Shown here: in pieces, positions 54,139-63,124 of the stretch | How the letters are laid out: every line of letters starts with the position of its first letter | Numbering within the stretch: position 1 is the first letter of the stretch | Assembly (NCBI GenBank): GCA_900758885.1 | Contig: CAAETD010000098.1 | Location: forward strand, 1 to 64,000 | Direction: 5' to 3' | Length of the DNA: 64,000 bases | Origin: an uncultured Collinsella sp. | GTDB taxonomy: Bacteria; Actinomycetota; Coriobacteriia; Coriobacteriales; Coriobacteriaceae | Translations under genes and position numbers: made by a program | The notes under the pieces: model-generated | Told to the model about the DNA's origin: nothing | Database searches by the model: none | The model's input: only the letters and a program-made list of their open reading frames with translations

Positions 54139-55146
54139 TCAGGAGTCTGTGTAGGGTTTTGTGGTTGGTATACCGTAGCCGCGCATCATGGAGCCGAACG
54201 CTTTGACATCGTAGGTGTCTGAGAGCTTGAAATGGATGACGTTGTGGCCCATGGCACGCAGGTTCGCATCGCGCATGAGGGCAGCTCGATAGGTTTTTGC
54301 CGCAGTATGTTCCTGATCATTTTGGGCATCGTCCTCAAACTTGCCTAGTCCATGCAGCTCAGCCAGCATCCAAGAGCCGTTTGGCATCTGCCAGCCGTAA
54401 TCTGCCAAATAATAGCCGGCGTTTCCCGGTCGAGTGATTTCAACCTGAAGTTCGGGAGCGGCAACTCCCGCCAGAATCATTGCCGCCCGTGCTTCGGATT
54501 CTCCACCGTTATCCGATCTGCCATCCATGTGTTCAAAAACGTCAAATGCGCGCGCGATGCCGTGCAGTCCGCGGCAGTTCGCTTGTGCATATGCACGCAA
54601 TTCTTCACGCTCGACACCGTACTCACGAGCCAACCCGTCGACATAGCCTAGTGCATATCGAAAAGCGCTCGTTCGGGCGATGTCGACCACCGTGCGATAT
54701 GGATCCGTTAACGTAAACGGGCCGAGCTGCCATACGTCGCCCGATCGCCAGCGTCGGTATTCAACGAATTCGTACATATCGCGTCTGGTGGAACGCGGCA
54801 GCAGCACTTGCACCTTGTCGAGAAGCGAATATGCAGAACCGATGCCATAGAGCAGCGCCGCCGTTGCTCCACAAAACACGGCATCCGGTTCAACGACCGC
54901 AATAGCGGATGCCAATTGAAAGATGCGATCTTCGACGCCGAGGTCATTCCAATACGCGGGATCAGCGTAGACATGGTTGTAGAGTCGAATAATCATCTCT
55001 TTTTGCATGAGCGCGTAAGCACAGCGTTCATCCCATTTTTTGGTAGCTACAAACAGGTGCCCGCCATGATGGGCCTCGAATAACCGGAAGAACAGCTCTA
55101 CTTGCGGTTTGGAACAGCGTTTATCATGGCTCATTTTCGACCCCAT
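54139..55146 (-). CDS. AbiEi-like/DUF559-like protein with putative nuclease domain
   Basis: The 335-residue protein has an N-terminal half resembling AbiEi-type transcriptional antitoxin proteins (FCGATAALLYGIG near 92, then VQVLLP, TDPYRTVVDIART near 147). The C-terminal part has an E-x-D-x-E-x-G-x-x-K spacing (GGESEARAAMILAG near 216, YYLADYGW, MLAELHGLGKFED) and ends MGHNVIHFKLSD, like DUF559/Vsr-like nuclease folds common in actinobacteria. Activity is not established. ATG 55134 has GGGG upstream and may be the real start. Base composition is less GC-rich than neighbours, and hairpin copies 3 and 4 flank it, suggesting acquisition. Confidence 0.65.
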   Translation of the reverse strand: MGSKMSHDKRCSKPQVELFFRLFEAHHGGHLFVATKKWDERCAYALMQKEMIIRLYNHVYADPAYWNDLGVEDRIFQLASAIAVVEPDAVFCGATAALLYGIGSAYSLLDKVQVLLPRSTRRDMYEFVEYRRWRSGDVWQLGPFTLTDPYRTVVDIARTSAFRYALGYVDGLAREYGVEREELRAYAQANCRGLHGIARAFDVFEHMDGRSDNGGESEARAAMILAGVAAPELQVEITRPGNAGYYLADYGWQMPNGSWMLAELHGLGKFEDDAQNDQEHTAAKTYRAALMRDANLRAMGHNVIHFKLSDTYDVKAFGSMMRGYGIPTTKPYTDS

Positions 55147-55236
55147 GGTCTCGAGGGGGAGTGAATGACACTACGCTATCCCATATTTGGTCCGCCAGTC
55201 CTTGCCATGAACTGACCAAAAGCTTGACGGGGCAGG

Positions 55237-55270
55237 TCAGAGCCATGAGTCAGAGCCATGAGTCAGAGCC
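55237..55270 (+). repeat. 13-bp tandem repeat
   Basis: TCAGAGCCATGAG occurs at 55237-55249 and 55250-55262, followed by a partial unit TCAGAGCC (55263-55270). Noncoding, upstream of the nuclease-like gene. Confidence 0.8.
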
Positions 55271-55331
55271 AAACATATCGGCAAACGGTTGATTAGTGCC
55301 CCTCGGCGGCACTAAAAACCACCCTTACAGA

Positions 55332-55400
55332 AAGTTGCGGTGAAATAGTTCCTGAAAAGCTTGAATAAGCCTAAATCCAGGAACTATTTCACCGCAACTT
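55332..55400. repeat. GCGGTGAAATA hairpin repeat, copy 4
   Basis: A perfect 23-bp stem, 55332-55354 with 55378-55400, and a 23-base loop. Outer arm as in the other copies; inner arm GTTCCTG / CAGGAAC. Confidence 0.93.
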
Positions 55401-55445
55401 AGGAGGGGATGGGGCTGAGGGGCGGGCGATGCCGTTGTCTGTCGG

Positions 55446-55901
55446 TTAGTGGCGACCGTGGTGGCGGAGCTTGTCGATGGTGGAGTCGGTGCTTCGGCTG
55501 CGGGCTTCGGCTGCGGTTTGGCGCTTGTGGCGGTAATCGATCATGCCTTGGATGATGGGCTTGCCAAAGCTCACGACGTCGTCGTTATAGATGGCGGTAC
55601 GGACGGCAAGCAGACAGTCGGTAAAGTCCATATGGGTCTTGCCAAAGAGTTTGACGGCAAGGGAGACAACGGTGGGCTCGTCGACCATGACGTCATCGAG
55701 CAGCTTGGTCATGGCCGTCGCAATCTCCACACGCGGGACCTTGTAGACGTCACGCAGCGTAACGGCGACGCGCGTGATGATCTCGGGGTAGACGCGAGCG
55801 GTGCGCGTGGCGATGACCTTGGCGGCGCGCGGTGACAGGACCTCGTCCTCGTCAAGCAGGTAGCGTAGGATGACGGTCTCGTCGATGATGGTGCTACTCA
55901 T
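55446..55901 (-). CDS. PIN-domain protein, putative toxin
   Basis: The 151-residue protein fits a VapC-like PIN fold: acidic residues in IIDETVILRYLL (residues 5-16), YPEIITRVAVTLRD near 38 and MDFTDCLLAVRTA near 90, then VVSFGKPI. PIN toxins are Mg-dependent RNases. The first motif has Asp-Glu rather than Asp-Thr/Ser and the last lacks the usual Asp (VxTFD), so activity is uncertain. It overlaps the upstream RelB-like gene by 8 bp. Confidence 0.75.
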   Translation of the reverse strand: MSSTIIDETVILRYLLDEDEVLSPRAAKVIATRTARVYPEIITRVAVTLRDVYKVPRVEIATAMTKLLDDVMVDEPTVVSLAVKLFGKTHMDFTDCLLAVRTAIYNDDVVSFGKPIIQGMIDYRHKRQTAAEARSRSTDSTIDKLRHHGRH

Positions 55902-56217
55902 GGATATCTACTTCCTCGGGACCCAAAATCGAATCGTCGCTTTCTGTAGCAAGGTACTCAATCCAGGCGTTACGCTCCTCGGAGCGGCGATTGGGGTCCC
56001 CATATGCTTTGAGCGATCCATAGGCGGCGGTGCCGTCCTTTGAGCGCACGGCGACCGGCTGAAAGGGAAGCTTGCGCATCAAAATGCTCTGCGCGACAAA
56101 AAGACGGACGGCCTCGGCGAGCGATGTGCCCATGGCGTCGTAGAGACGCTCGGCATGTTGCTTGTCTTCCTCGCGAATGCGCACCTGCAGGATGGCTCGT
56201 TTTTGAGTCGATGACAT
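55894..56217 (-). CDS. RelB/DinJ-family antitoxin
   Basis: The 107-residue protein has a ribbon-helix-helix N-terminus (LQVRIREEDKQHAERLYDAMG then TSLAEAVRLFVAQSILMRKLPF), typical of RelB/DinJ antitoxins, which bind their own promoter and neutralise the toxin with the C-terminus. GGGAGG lies six bases before the ATG at 56217. It overlaps the PIN gene; RelB-type antitoxins usually pair with RelE/YafQ toxins, so this partner is unusual. Confidence 0.8.
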   Translation of the reverse strand: MSSTQKRAILQVRIREEDKQHAERLYDAMGTSLAEAVRLFVAQSILMRKLPFQPVAVRSKDGTAAYGSLKAYGDPNRRSEERNAWIEYLATESDDSILGPEEVDIHE

Positions 56218-56243
56218 CACTGGCCTCCCTTAATGAGCGTGCA

Positions 56244-56281
56244 ATATGAATAGTCATATACAGTAACGGCTAATAATAGCC
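56244..56281 (-). promoter_or_regulatory. Operator palindromes of the RelB/PIN pair
   Basis: ATATGA-ATAG-TCATAT (56244-56259) and GGCTA-ATAA-TAGCC (56268-56281) are palindromes 27-64 bp upstream of the antitoxin start, where its promoter should lie. They are likely autoregulatory sites. Confidence 0.5.
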
Positions 56282-56302
56282 AATTTTACAACCACTACTT
56301 TA

Positions 56303-56468
56303 TTGCACTAGAGTAATTGAGTGCAAACGATATTACAAACGTACTACATCCTTCAGAAATGAGCGTGAAATCTTTCTTGGGCGTACGCGTGTAATACACT
56401 CGCCTTTATAGCTTCCAGAGAATAATCCCAACCAGCCCAAACCCCTGCAATACACTCGTATTGCAGGG
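56303..56468 (+). promoter_or_regulatory. Inverted repeats in the formate hydrogenlyase upstream region
   Basis: TTGCACT / AGTGCAA (56303-56309 with 56320-56326) is an inverted repeat with a 10-base spacer. CCCTGCAATA / TATTGCAGGG (56443-56452 with 56459-56468) is a perfect 10-bp hairpin; its loop region repeats AATACACTCG, also found at 56392-56401. The 429-bp gap holds no gene I can support, and no consensus promoter is clear. Confidence 0.45.
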
Positions 56469-56646
56469 CCTATGCTCAAGTTTGCCACCTGCAACTGCGT
56501 ATATTTAGCCTGTATATCGTTGGAGGAACTCTATCGAAGCGCCTGTTTCGCCGCATGCGCTCGATACGCCGATGCCAGGCCACGGGCGGCTTGGGGCAAC
56601 GTCGACAGGGTCTCTCCGGCATGGGATTCAGGAGGGAGTGAACAGC

Positions 56647-57165
56647 ATGGGCAATAAACGAGTCGTGGCTGATTCTTCACGCTGCATTGGGTGTCAAACC
56701 TGTATGGCGGCGTGCATCGAGGCACACGATATTCCCGGCAACATCGCCGCGCCGCGCCTGCGCGTGACGCGTACGTACGAGATCTCCGCACCGGTGGCTT
56801 GCCATCATTGCGAGGATGCCCCGTGCGCGAAGGCCTGTCCTACGGGCGCCTTGTTCTTTGATCCAAAGAACCATCGCATCGGCGTCAACGAGGACAACTG
56901 CATCGGCTGCAAGAGCTGCGTCATGGCATGCCCCTTTGGCGCCGTGAGCGTGGCGACCACGCAGGTCCCCGTCTTGATGGGTGACGTGCGAGTGGGTTCG
57001 CAGACTAAGAGCTTCGTGCTCAAGTGCGACCTGTGCGTGGACAGTCCCGGCGGTCCGGCGTGTGCCGAGGCGTGCCCGACCAAGGGTCTCACCCTGGTAG
57101 ACGATGAGCGCCTGGCAGAACTGACTGCCGAGCGTGCCCGCGCCACCATCGAAAACGAGGCGTAA
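56647..57165 (+). CDS. 4Fe-4S ferredoxin-type electron-transfer subunit (HycB/HydN-like)
   Basis: The 172-residue protein has four [4Fe-4S] binding cysteine sets: CIGCQTCMAAC at 13-23, CHHCEDAPCAKAC near 52, CIGCKSCVMAC near 87 and CDLCVDSPGGPACAEAC near 127. It carries electrons from formate dehydrogenase to a hydrogenase or other acceptor. It lies 75 bp upstream of fdhF. GGAGGGAG precedes the ATG at 56647. Confidence 0.92.
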   Translation: MGNKRVVADSSRCIGCQTCMAACIEAHDIPGNIAAPRLRVTRTYEISAPVACHHCEDAPCAKACPTGALFFDPKNHRIGVNEDNCIGCKSCVMACPFGAVSVATTQVPVLMGDVRVGSQTKSFVLKCDLCVDSPGGPACAEACPTKGLTLVDDERLAELTAERARATIENEA

Positions 57166-57240
57166 GCGTCGGGGCGACAGGCCCAATGATTGTCAAATAA
57201 GTACCGAGTATTCGGTAGCAGAGAAAGGAAGGAGGGTGTC

Positions 57241-59463
57241 ATGGAGAAGCATAAAGTGATTTGCCCGTACTGCGGCGCCGGTTGCCAGTTTAACCTCTTG
57301 GTCCAAAACGGCCAGGTCGTGGGTACCGAACCGCTCAACGGCATCACCAACCAGAGCGAGCTGTGCCTTAAGGGCATGAGCGGCTACGACTTCATCAACG
57401 ACACCAAGATCTTGACTCCTCGCGTACTGCACCCGATGATCCGTCGCACTAAGGGCGCGGATCTTGAGCGCGTAAGCTGGGACGAGGCACTGGATTTCAC
57501 CGCATCTAAGATGCAGGCCATAATTGACGAATATGGTCCTAACGCTGTCATGACCACCGGCTCTTCGCGAGGCGGCGGCAATGAGGCGAACTACGTCATG
57601 CAGAAGTTTACGCGTGCGTGCATCGGCACCCACAGCGTGGACAACTGCGCCCGTACTTGACACGGCCCTACTGTCCTCGGTCTGATGGACACGGTTGGTT
57701 CAGGTTGCATGTCATGCTCCATCCCCGGTATGGAGGATGCGGGCTGCATTTTCCTCTTCGGCTATAACCCTGCCGATTCGCACCCCATCGTCGCAAGGCG
57801 TATCGTGCGAGCCAAAGAAAAGGGTTGCAAGATCATCGTCGCCGATCCGCGCCATATCGAAACCGCGCGTATCGCCGATCTCTACCTTCCGATCAAGAAC
57901 GGTTGCAACGTCGCGTTCCTCAACGCCTTTGCCAACTGCTTGGTCAACGATGGCCTCTACGACAAGGAATTCGTCGCCGAGCACACGAACGGCTTTGACG
58001 AGTGGTGGGAGACCATCAAGAACTACACTCCCGAATCCGTACAGGACATCACGGGTGTCGAGCCCGCGTTGATCCACCAAGCTGCCGAGATGTACGCCAC
58101 GGCGAAGCCCTCTGCCATCATTGGCTGGGGCATGGGCGTATGCCAGCAGAAGCAGAACCTGAAGACGGTGCACACCATCGCCTCCATCGCCTGCGTTGCC
58201 GGCCAGATCGGCAAACCCAATTCCGGCCTCGCGCCCGTGCGCGGTCAGAACAACGTCCAGGGCTCCTGCGATATGGGCATGCTGCCCAACCTGTACCCTG
58301 GCTACCAGAAAGTCACCGACCCGGCTGTGCGTGCCAAGTTTGCCAAGGCTTGGGGCGTGCCCGAGGAAAAGCTCCCGCTCGAGGAGGGCTACAAGCTCAC
58401 CGACCTGGGCCACCTGGTCGACGAGGGCAAGGTGCACTGCTTCTACAACTACGGCGAGGACCCGGTGCAGACCGAGCCCGATTCGACCGGTATGCGCAAG
58501 ACGCTCTCCGAGCTGGATCTGTTCATTTGCCAGGACATCTTTATGACGCAGACGACCATGCTCGCCGACGTCATCCTGCCTGCAACCTCTTGGGGCGAGC
58601 ACGAGGGTGTCTTTACCGCATCCGACCGTAGCTTCCAGCACTTTGACGCGGCCGTTCCGCCCAAGGGCGAGTGCCGTCACGACTGGGAGATCTTCGCGGA
58701 CCTGTCCACGCGTATGGGTTACCCCATGCACTACGACAACACCGAGCAGATCTGGAACGAGTGCATTAGCCTGTGCCCCAACTTTGTGGGCGCGACCTAC
58801 GAGAAGATGGCTCCCGAGGGCGGTTACGCCCAGTGGCCCGTCAAGAGCACCGATGTGAACGACCACGGTACGCCTGACATGTTCGCTGGTGGCAAGTTCA
58901 CCACCAAGGACGGCCGCGCCAACCTGATGGCGCACGACTGGGAGGCGCCCTCTGAGCTTCCCGACGATGAGTACCCGCTCATCCTGTGCACCGTCCGCGA
59001 GGTCGGCCACTACAGCTGCCGCTCGATGACCGGCAACTGCAAGACGCTGGCACTGCTTGCCGACGAGCCCGGCTTTGTCCGCATGAATCCCGCGGACGCC
59101 CAGGCGCGCGGCATCAAGAACGGCGACATCGTCTCGATCCACAGCCGCCGCGGCCAGGTATACAGCCGCGCCGACATAAGCGACCGCATCAACAAGGGCA
59201 CGGTCTACATGACCTACCAGTGGTGGATCGGCAAGTGCAACGAGCTGACCATGCACAAGGTCGACCCGGTCTCGCATACGCCCGAGGACAAGTTCTCCGC
59301 CTGCCAGGTCGACGCTATCGCCGACCAGGTCTGGGCCGAGGGCGAGGTGGAGCGTCAGTACACCGAGCTCAAGCAGGCTCTGGTTGACGCCGCCGCTCCC
59401 CAGGACGTTGAGCCCGGCGCCGCCAAGTTCGACGACGAGACGCACGTGAATCAAATCGTGTAG
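57241..59463 (+). CDS. fdhF: Formate dehydrogenase H-type, selenocysteine-containing (in-frame TGA)
   Basis: The 740-residue molybdopterin enzyme oxidises formate to CO2. The [4Fe-4S] cysteines are C8, C11, C15 and C42, exactly as in E. coli FdhF. Codon 140 is TGA (57658-57660) in NCART-Sec-HGPTVLG, the same residue number and context as E. coli Sec140. The frame then runs open to 59463 with GQNNVQGSCDMG near 340 and the MGD-binding C-terminal domain. Read as stop, the TGA would leave only 139 residues. GGAGGGTGTC precedes the ATG. It needs Mo and Se supplied by genes elsewhere in this window. Confidence 0.97.
57658..57691 (+). promoter_or_regulatory. Bacterial SECIS element of fdhF
   Basis: After the TGA, TGTCCTC (57672-57678) pairs with GA and GGACA (57684-57691, one bulged T) around a GGTCT loop. 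The GGTC loop begins 18 bases after the TGA, the same distance as in E. coli fdhF, and the stem carries a bulged T as there. Confidence 0.8.
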
Positions 59464-59484
59464 TCCCGTTCTCGTTGGCTTTTT

Positions 59485-59527
59485 GGGCCGGGCGCCCCGT
59501 ACGTTCGGGAGCCCGGCCCGTTATTTT
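59485..59527 (+). terminator. Hairpin after fdhF
   Basis: A perfect 9-bp stem GGGCCGGGC / GCCCGGCCC (59485-59493 with 59511-59519) followed by GTTATTTT. It may reduce read-through from fdhF into the hyf-like genes. Confidence 0.75.
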
Positions 59528-59541
59528 GAAAGGAAGTGGGG

Positions 59542-60159
59542 ATGAACCGCTTCATCGACATCAACCCGGAGAGGTGCATCGGCTGCGGAACATGCCAGTC
59601 CGCCTGTGCCGACGCCCACCGGATGCAGGGCCTTCAGGATACGCCGCGCCTGGCGCTCGTGAAGACCGGCGGTATTTCGGCCGCCCTTGCCTGCCACCAT
59701 TGCGAGGGTGCCCCCTGCGCCGAGGTCTGCCCGGTGAATGCCATCGAGCACGATGGCGATCGCATCCACGTCAAGGAGCAGGAGTGCATCGGGTGCAGGC
59801 TGTGCGCCATTGCGTGCCCCTTCGGAGCCATCCATCCCGATGGCACGTCTATCGCCGGTGTCGCAGGCATGTGCGACCCGACGCCTTCGTATCCTAAGTC
59901 CCTGAGCAGCCTGCTTACGTGGGCTCCCGGCCAGTACACCTGTGCTGTCAAGTGCGACCTGTGCGCCTTCGATCCGGACGGCCCGCATTGTGTGGCGGCG
60001 TGCCCCACCAAGGCGCTGACCGTCATGGGCGGCGCGGCCGATCGCGAGCTCGACGAGGCCAAGCGCCTGCGTTCGATCGAAAACGGTCCGGTCGTCGACG
60101 TTACCGCTGTGGCCCAGGGCCTGTCCGAGAAAGCAGAAGGGAGCGTAAACAATGGATAG
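59542..60159 (+). CDS. hyfA: 4Fe-4S subunit of hydrogenase-4/formate hydrogenlyase (HyfA/HycB type)
   Basis: The 205-residue polyferredoxin has four cluster motifs: CIGCGTCQSAC near 12, CHHCEGAPCAEVC near 50, CIGCRLCAIAC near 83 and CDLCAFDPDGPHCVAAC near 136. It probably receives electrons from FdhF. It overlaps hyfB by 8 bp, and AAAGGAAG precedes the ATG at 59542. Confidence 0.88.
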   Translation: MNRFIDINPERCIGCGTCQSACADAHRMQGLQDTPRLALVKTGGISAALACHHCEGAPCAEVCPVNAIEHDGDRIHVKEQECIGCRLCAIACPFGAIHPDGTSIAGVAGMCDPTPSYPKSLSSLLTWAPGQYTCAVKCDLCAFDPDGPHCVAACPTKALTVMGGAADRELDEAKRLRSIENGPVVDVTAVAQGLSEKAEGSVNNG

Positions 60160-62170
60160 CATGACGCTGTTTATCGCATCGCTTGCCGTCTCGTGCATCG
60201 GTGCGCTCGCCTCGGTTCTGCTGATCAAGGCCGATAACGCCGCCAAAACCGCCGGCTGCCTTATCGGCGCCGTCGCCGCGGTGCTTTCGTTTGTGGCCGG
60301 TATCCAGGCCGTGCTGGGCGATGTCACGTCGGTCGACACCATCGTGTTCTTCCCGTTTGCCCATTTCCAGCTGCTGCTCAATCAGCTGTCCGGCCTGTTC
60401 GTGGCGCTCATCTCGGTGCTCGCGTTTGCCGGATCGATCTACGGTCTCAACTACTTTGATGAGTACCCGGGCAAAAAGGGCCGCGCCGGCTTCTTCTTTA
60501 ACACCTTTGTGGCGTCCATGATGCTCGTCATCACCGCCGACAACGTGTTTTGGTTCCTGGTCGCCTTTGAGCTCATGTCGCTGACCTCGTACTTCCTGGT
60601 CGTGATCGAGGAGAACGAGAACTCCATCCATGGCGGTTGGCTCTACTTTGTGATCGCGCACGTGGGCTTTGTGCTCATCATGGCGAGCTTCCTCACCATG
60701 ACCAACTTCGCCGGTGGCTCGTTTGCCTTTGCGGATTTCCGCGCCACGCAGTTTAGCCCCGCGGTCGCATCCGTGTGCTTCGTGCTCGCCTTCTTTGGCT
60801 TTGGCGCCAAGGCCGGTATTATCCCGTTGCACGGCTGGCTGCCCAAGGCGCATCCCGAGGCGCCGTCCAACGTATCGGCCCTCATGTCCGGCGGCATGAT
60901 CAAGATCGGTATCTTCGGCATCCTCAAGGTGGGCCTCGACCTGCTCTCTGCCTCCGGCGTTCAGGTCTGGTGGGGCCTTATGGTCATGGTCTTCGGTGCG
61001 ATCTCGTCGGTCCTCGGCGTGGCCTTCGCCCTGCAGGAGCATGACATCAAGCGCCTGCTGGCCTATCACTCCGTCGAGAACATCGGCATCATTCTGCTCG
61101 GCGTAGGCGCCTCCATGGCCGCCATGGCGCTCAACTCGGTCGGCATCGCCGTCCTGGCCCTGATGGCCGCCCTCTACCACACGTTTAACCACGCGATGTT
61201 TAAGGGCGAGCTGTTCTTGGGCGCCGGTGCGCTGCTGTACTCCACGGGTACGCGCAATATGGAGAAGATGGGCGGCCTGTTCCGTCGTATGCCGGCAACG
61301 GCCATCTGCTACCTCGTTGGTGCGCTTGCCATCTCGGCTATCCCGCCCTTCAACGGCTTTGTGTCCGAGTGGTTTACCTACCAGTCGCTGTTTAACGCCG
61401 CCATGCAGGGCGACAAGGCCGTCATGATCGTGGCCGTGTTCGCTGCCGTCGCGCTTGCCATTACCGGCGCGCTGGCTGTCACGTGCTTCGTCAAGGCCTA
61501 TGGTGTCTCCTTTGCCTCCGCGCCTCGCTCCGAGGCAGCGGCCAATGCCAAGGAGGTTCCCGCCCCCATGGTGTTTTCGCAGGGCCTGCTCGCGGCCATC
61601 TGCGTCGTGCTGGGTATTGGCGCTCCCGTGATCGCGCCCGTGCTGGTCGATGTCGCCGCGTCCGTGCTGCATCCGTACGGTGGCGTGTTTGCCGCCGAGG
61701 GCATGGAGCTCATGAACCAGTACTCCGGCGCTGCCACCTCCACGCCCGCGATCGCCATTGCGCTCGTGGTACTTGTCGGCCTTGCCTGCGGTTATCGCAA
61801 GCTCAAGACCGTCGGCAAGGTGCAGAAGTCCCAGCCGTGGGCATGCGGCTATGCTCCCAACGAGCATATGCCCGTCGTGGCCACGACCTTTGCGTCCGAG
61901 GTGTCCTGGTTTATGCAGCCGCTCTACACGCTGCGCGACCGCTGCACGGCCGTCTGCTGGTCCATCGCGCACTTCTTCCAGAAGCTCACCGGTGTGGCCG
62001 AGGCTGTGGAGCCCGTACCCGACAAGGTTCTCGTCGATGCCCCGCATAAGGGTGTCGAGAAGCTCGCCGACCTCGCGACTAAGCTCGAGGGCGGCAACTA
62101 CAGCATCTATATCTGCTACATCGTCGCGGCACTCGTGGTGTTCCTCGTGCTCGCCGTGCAAATGGGTTAA
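60152..62170 (+). CDS. hyfB: Hydrogenase-4 membrane subunit HyfB (NuoL/M/N-like)
   Basis: The 672-residue antiporter-like membrane protein has about 15 helices. The conserved ion-path motif FGFGAKAGIIPLHGWLPKAHPEAPSN (shortened here as GAKAGIIPLHGWLPKAHPEA, near residue 225) and FELMSLTSYFLV near 136 match HyfB/HycC. It links hydrogenase turnover to ion pumping. The C-terminal ~100 residues are soluble (YAPNEHMPVVATTF onwards). Part of the same operon. Confidence 0.94.
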   Translation: MDSMTLFIASLAVSCIGALASVLLIKADNAAKTAGCLIGAVAAVLSFVAGIQAVLGDVTSVDTIVFFPFAHFQLLLNQLSGLFVALISVLAFAGSIYGLNYFDEYPGKKGRAGFFFNTFVASMMLVITADNVFWFLVAFELMSLTSYFLVVIEENENSIHGGWLYFVIAHVGFVLIMASFLTMTNFAGGSFAFADFRATQFSPAVASVCFVLAFFGFGAKAGIIPLHGWLPKAHPEAPSNVSALMSGGMIKIGIFGILKVGLDLLSASGVQVWWGLMVMVFGAISSVLGVAFALQEHDIKRLLAYHSVENIGIILLGVGASMAAMALNSVGIAVLALMAALYHTFNHAMFKGELFLGAGALLYSTGTRNMEKMGGLFRRMPATAICYLVGALAISAIPPFNGFVSEWFTYQSLFNAAMQGDKAVMIVAVFAAVALAITGALAVTCFVKAYGVSFASAPRSEAAANAKEVPAPMVFSQGLLAAICVVLGIGAPVIAPVLVDVAASVLHPYGGVFAAEGMELMNQYSGAATSTPAIAIALVVLVGLACGYRKLKTVGKVQKSQPWACGYAPNEHMPVVATTFASEVSWFMQPLYTLRDRCTAVCWSIAHFFQKLTGVAEAVEPVPDKVLVDAPHKGVEKLADLATKLEGGNYSIYICYIVAALVVFLVLAVQMG

Positions 62171-62182
62171 GGAGGGGAGAGC

Positions 62183-63109
62183 ATGAACAACATCGTACTT
62201 GCCGTTCTGCAGGGCGTGGTCGTCATGGCCGTCGCACCGTTCTTCTCCGGTCTCGGCCGCGTGATTCGCGCCAAGATGCACAACCGTCGCGGCCCCAGCA
62301 TCATGCAGGACTACCGCGACCTGGCCAAGCTCTTTGCGCGCCCCGAGTCCCAGAGTGAGGATGCGAGCTTTGCGCTGCGCATCATGCCGCCGCTGTTCTT
62401 CGCCGTCGCCTTTATGCTTGCGATGGGCCTGCCGCTCTTTACGGCACAAAGCCCCATCCCTGTCTTTGGTGACGCCATCACCATCATGTACAGCCTGGCG
62501 CTCGCCCGTTTCTTCTTCGCCCTCTGCGGTGTGGATTCGTCCAACGCCTACGCCGGTATCGGCGGCGTCCGCGAGCTGCTCATGAGCGTGCTCATCGAGC
62601 CGTCCATGCTGCTGGCGCTGTTTGCCGCCGCCCTGGTGTGCGGCTCCACCGACATCTCCTCCATGGGCCAGCACATCATGACGGGCGCCATCGACGCGCC
62701 GGTCGCCGTGATCCTTGCCGGCATCGCCTTTGCGATTGCCTGCTACATGGAACTCGGCAAACTGCCGTTTGATCAGGCCGAGGCCGAGCAGGAGCTTCAG
62801 GAAGGCCCGCTCGCCGAGCTTTCCGGCCCGTCGCTCGCCATGGCAAAGCTTGCCATGTCCATGAAACAGGTCCTGGTCGTCGCCTGGTTCTGCGCGATCT
62901 TCGTCCCCTGGGGCGAGCCCGCGACCGTGGGCGCCGCAGCCGTTCTGGGCGCGGTCATCTTCCTGGTGAAGTGCCTTATCGACTTTGTCGTATGCGGCGT
63001 GATCGAGAACTCCTGCTCGCGCTCGCGTTTTAAGGTACTCGGTAATCAGACCTGGGCCGTCGTTGGCATCGCCGTGCTTGCGTTTGTCTTCGTGGTCGTC
63101 GGCGTGTAG
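62183..63109 (+). CDS. hyfC: Hydrogenase-4 membrane subunit HyfC/HycD (NuoH-like)
   Basis: The 308-residue protein has about eight helices, KMHNRRGPSIMQDYRDLAKLF near residue 30 and the NuoH-type loop LPFDQAEAEQELQEGPLAELSG near 195, which anchors the hydrogenase module. It starts 12 bp after hyfB with AAGGAGGGGAG as ribosome site. Confidence 0.94.
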   Translation: MNNIVLAVLQGVVVMAVAPFFSGLGRVIRAKMHNRRGPSIMQDYRDLAKLFARPESQSEDASFALRIMPPLFFAVAFMLAMGLPLFTAQSPIPVFGDAITIMYSLALARFFFALCGVDSSNAYAGIGGVRELLMSVLIEPSMLLALFAAALVCGSTDISSMGQHIMTGAIDAPVAVILAGIAFAIACYMELGKLPFDQAEAEQELQEGPLAELSGPSLAMAKLAMSMKQVLVVAWFCAIFVPWGEPATVGAAAVLGAVIFLVKCLIDFVVCGVIENSCSRSRFKVLGNQTWAVVGIAVLAFVFVVVGV

Positions 63110-63124
63110 GAGAAGGGAGAAACA

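Noticed and set aside
57241..57660. fdhF split into two genes or a pseudogene
   Set aside because: TGA at codon 140 has the exact Sec context and a SECIS-like stem; the frame continues for 600 codons.
57712..62674. Long minus-strand frames opposite fdhF and hyfB
   Set aside because: Shadow frames of well-identified genes, without motifs or ribosome sites.
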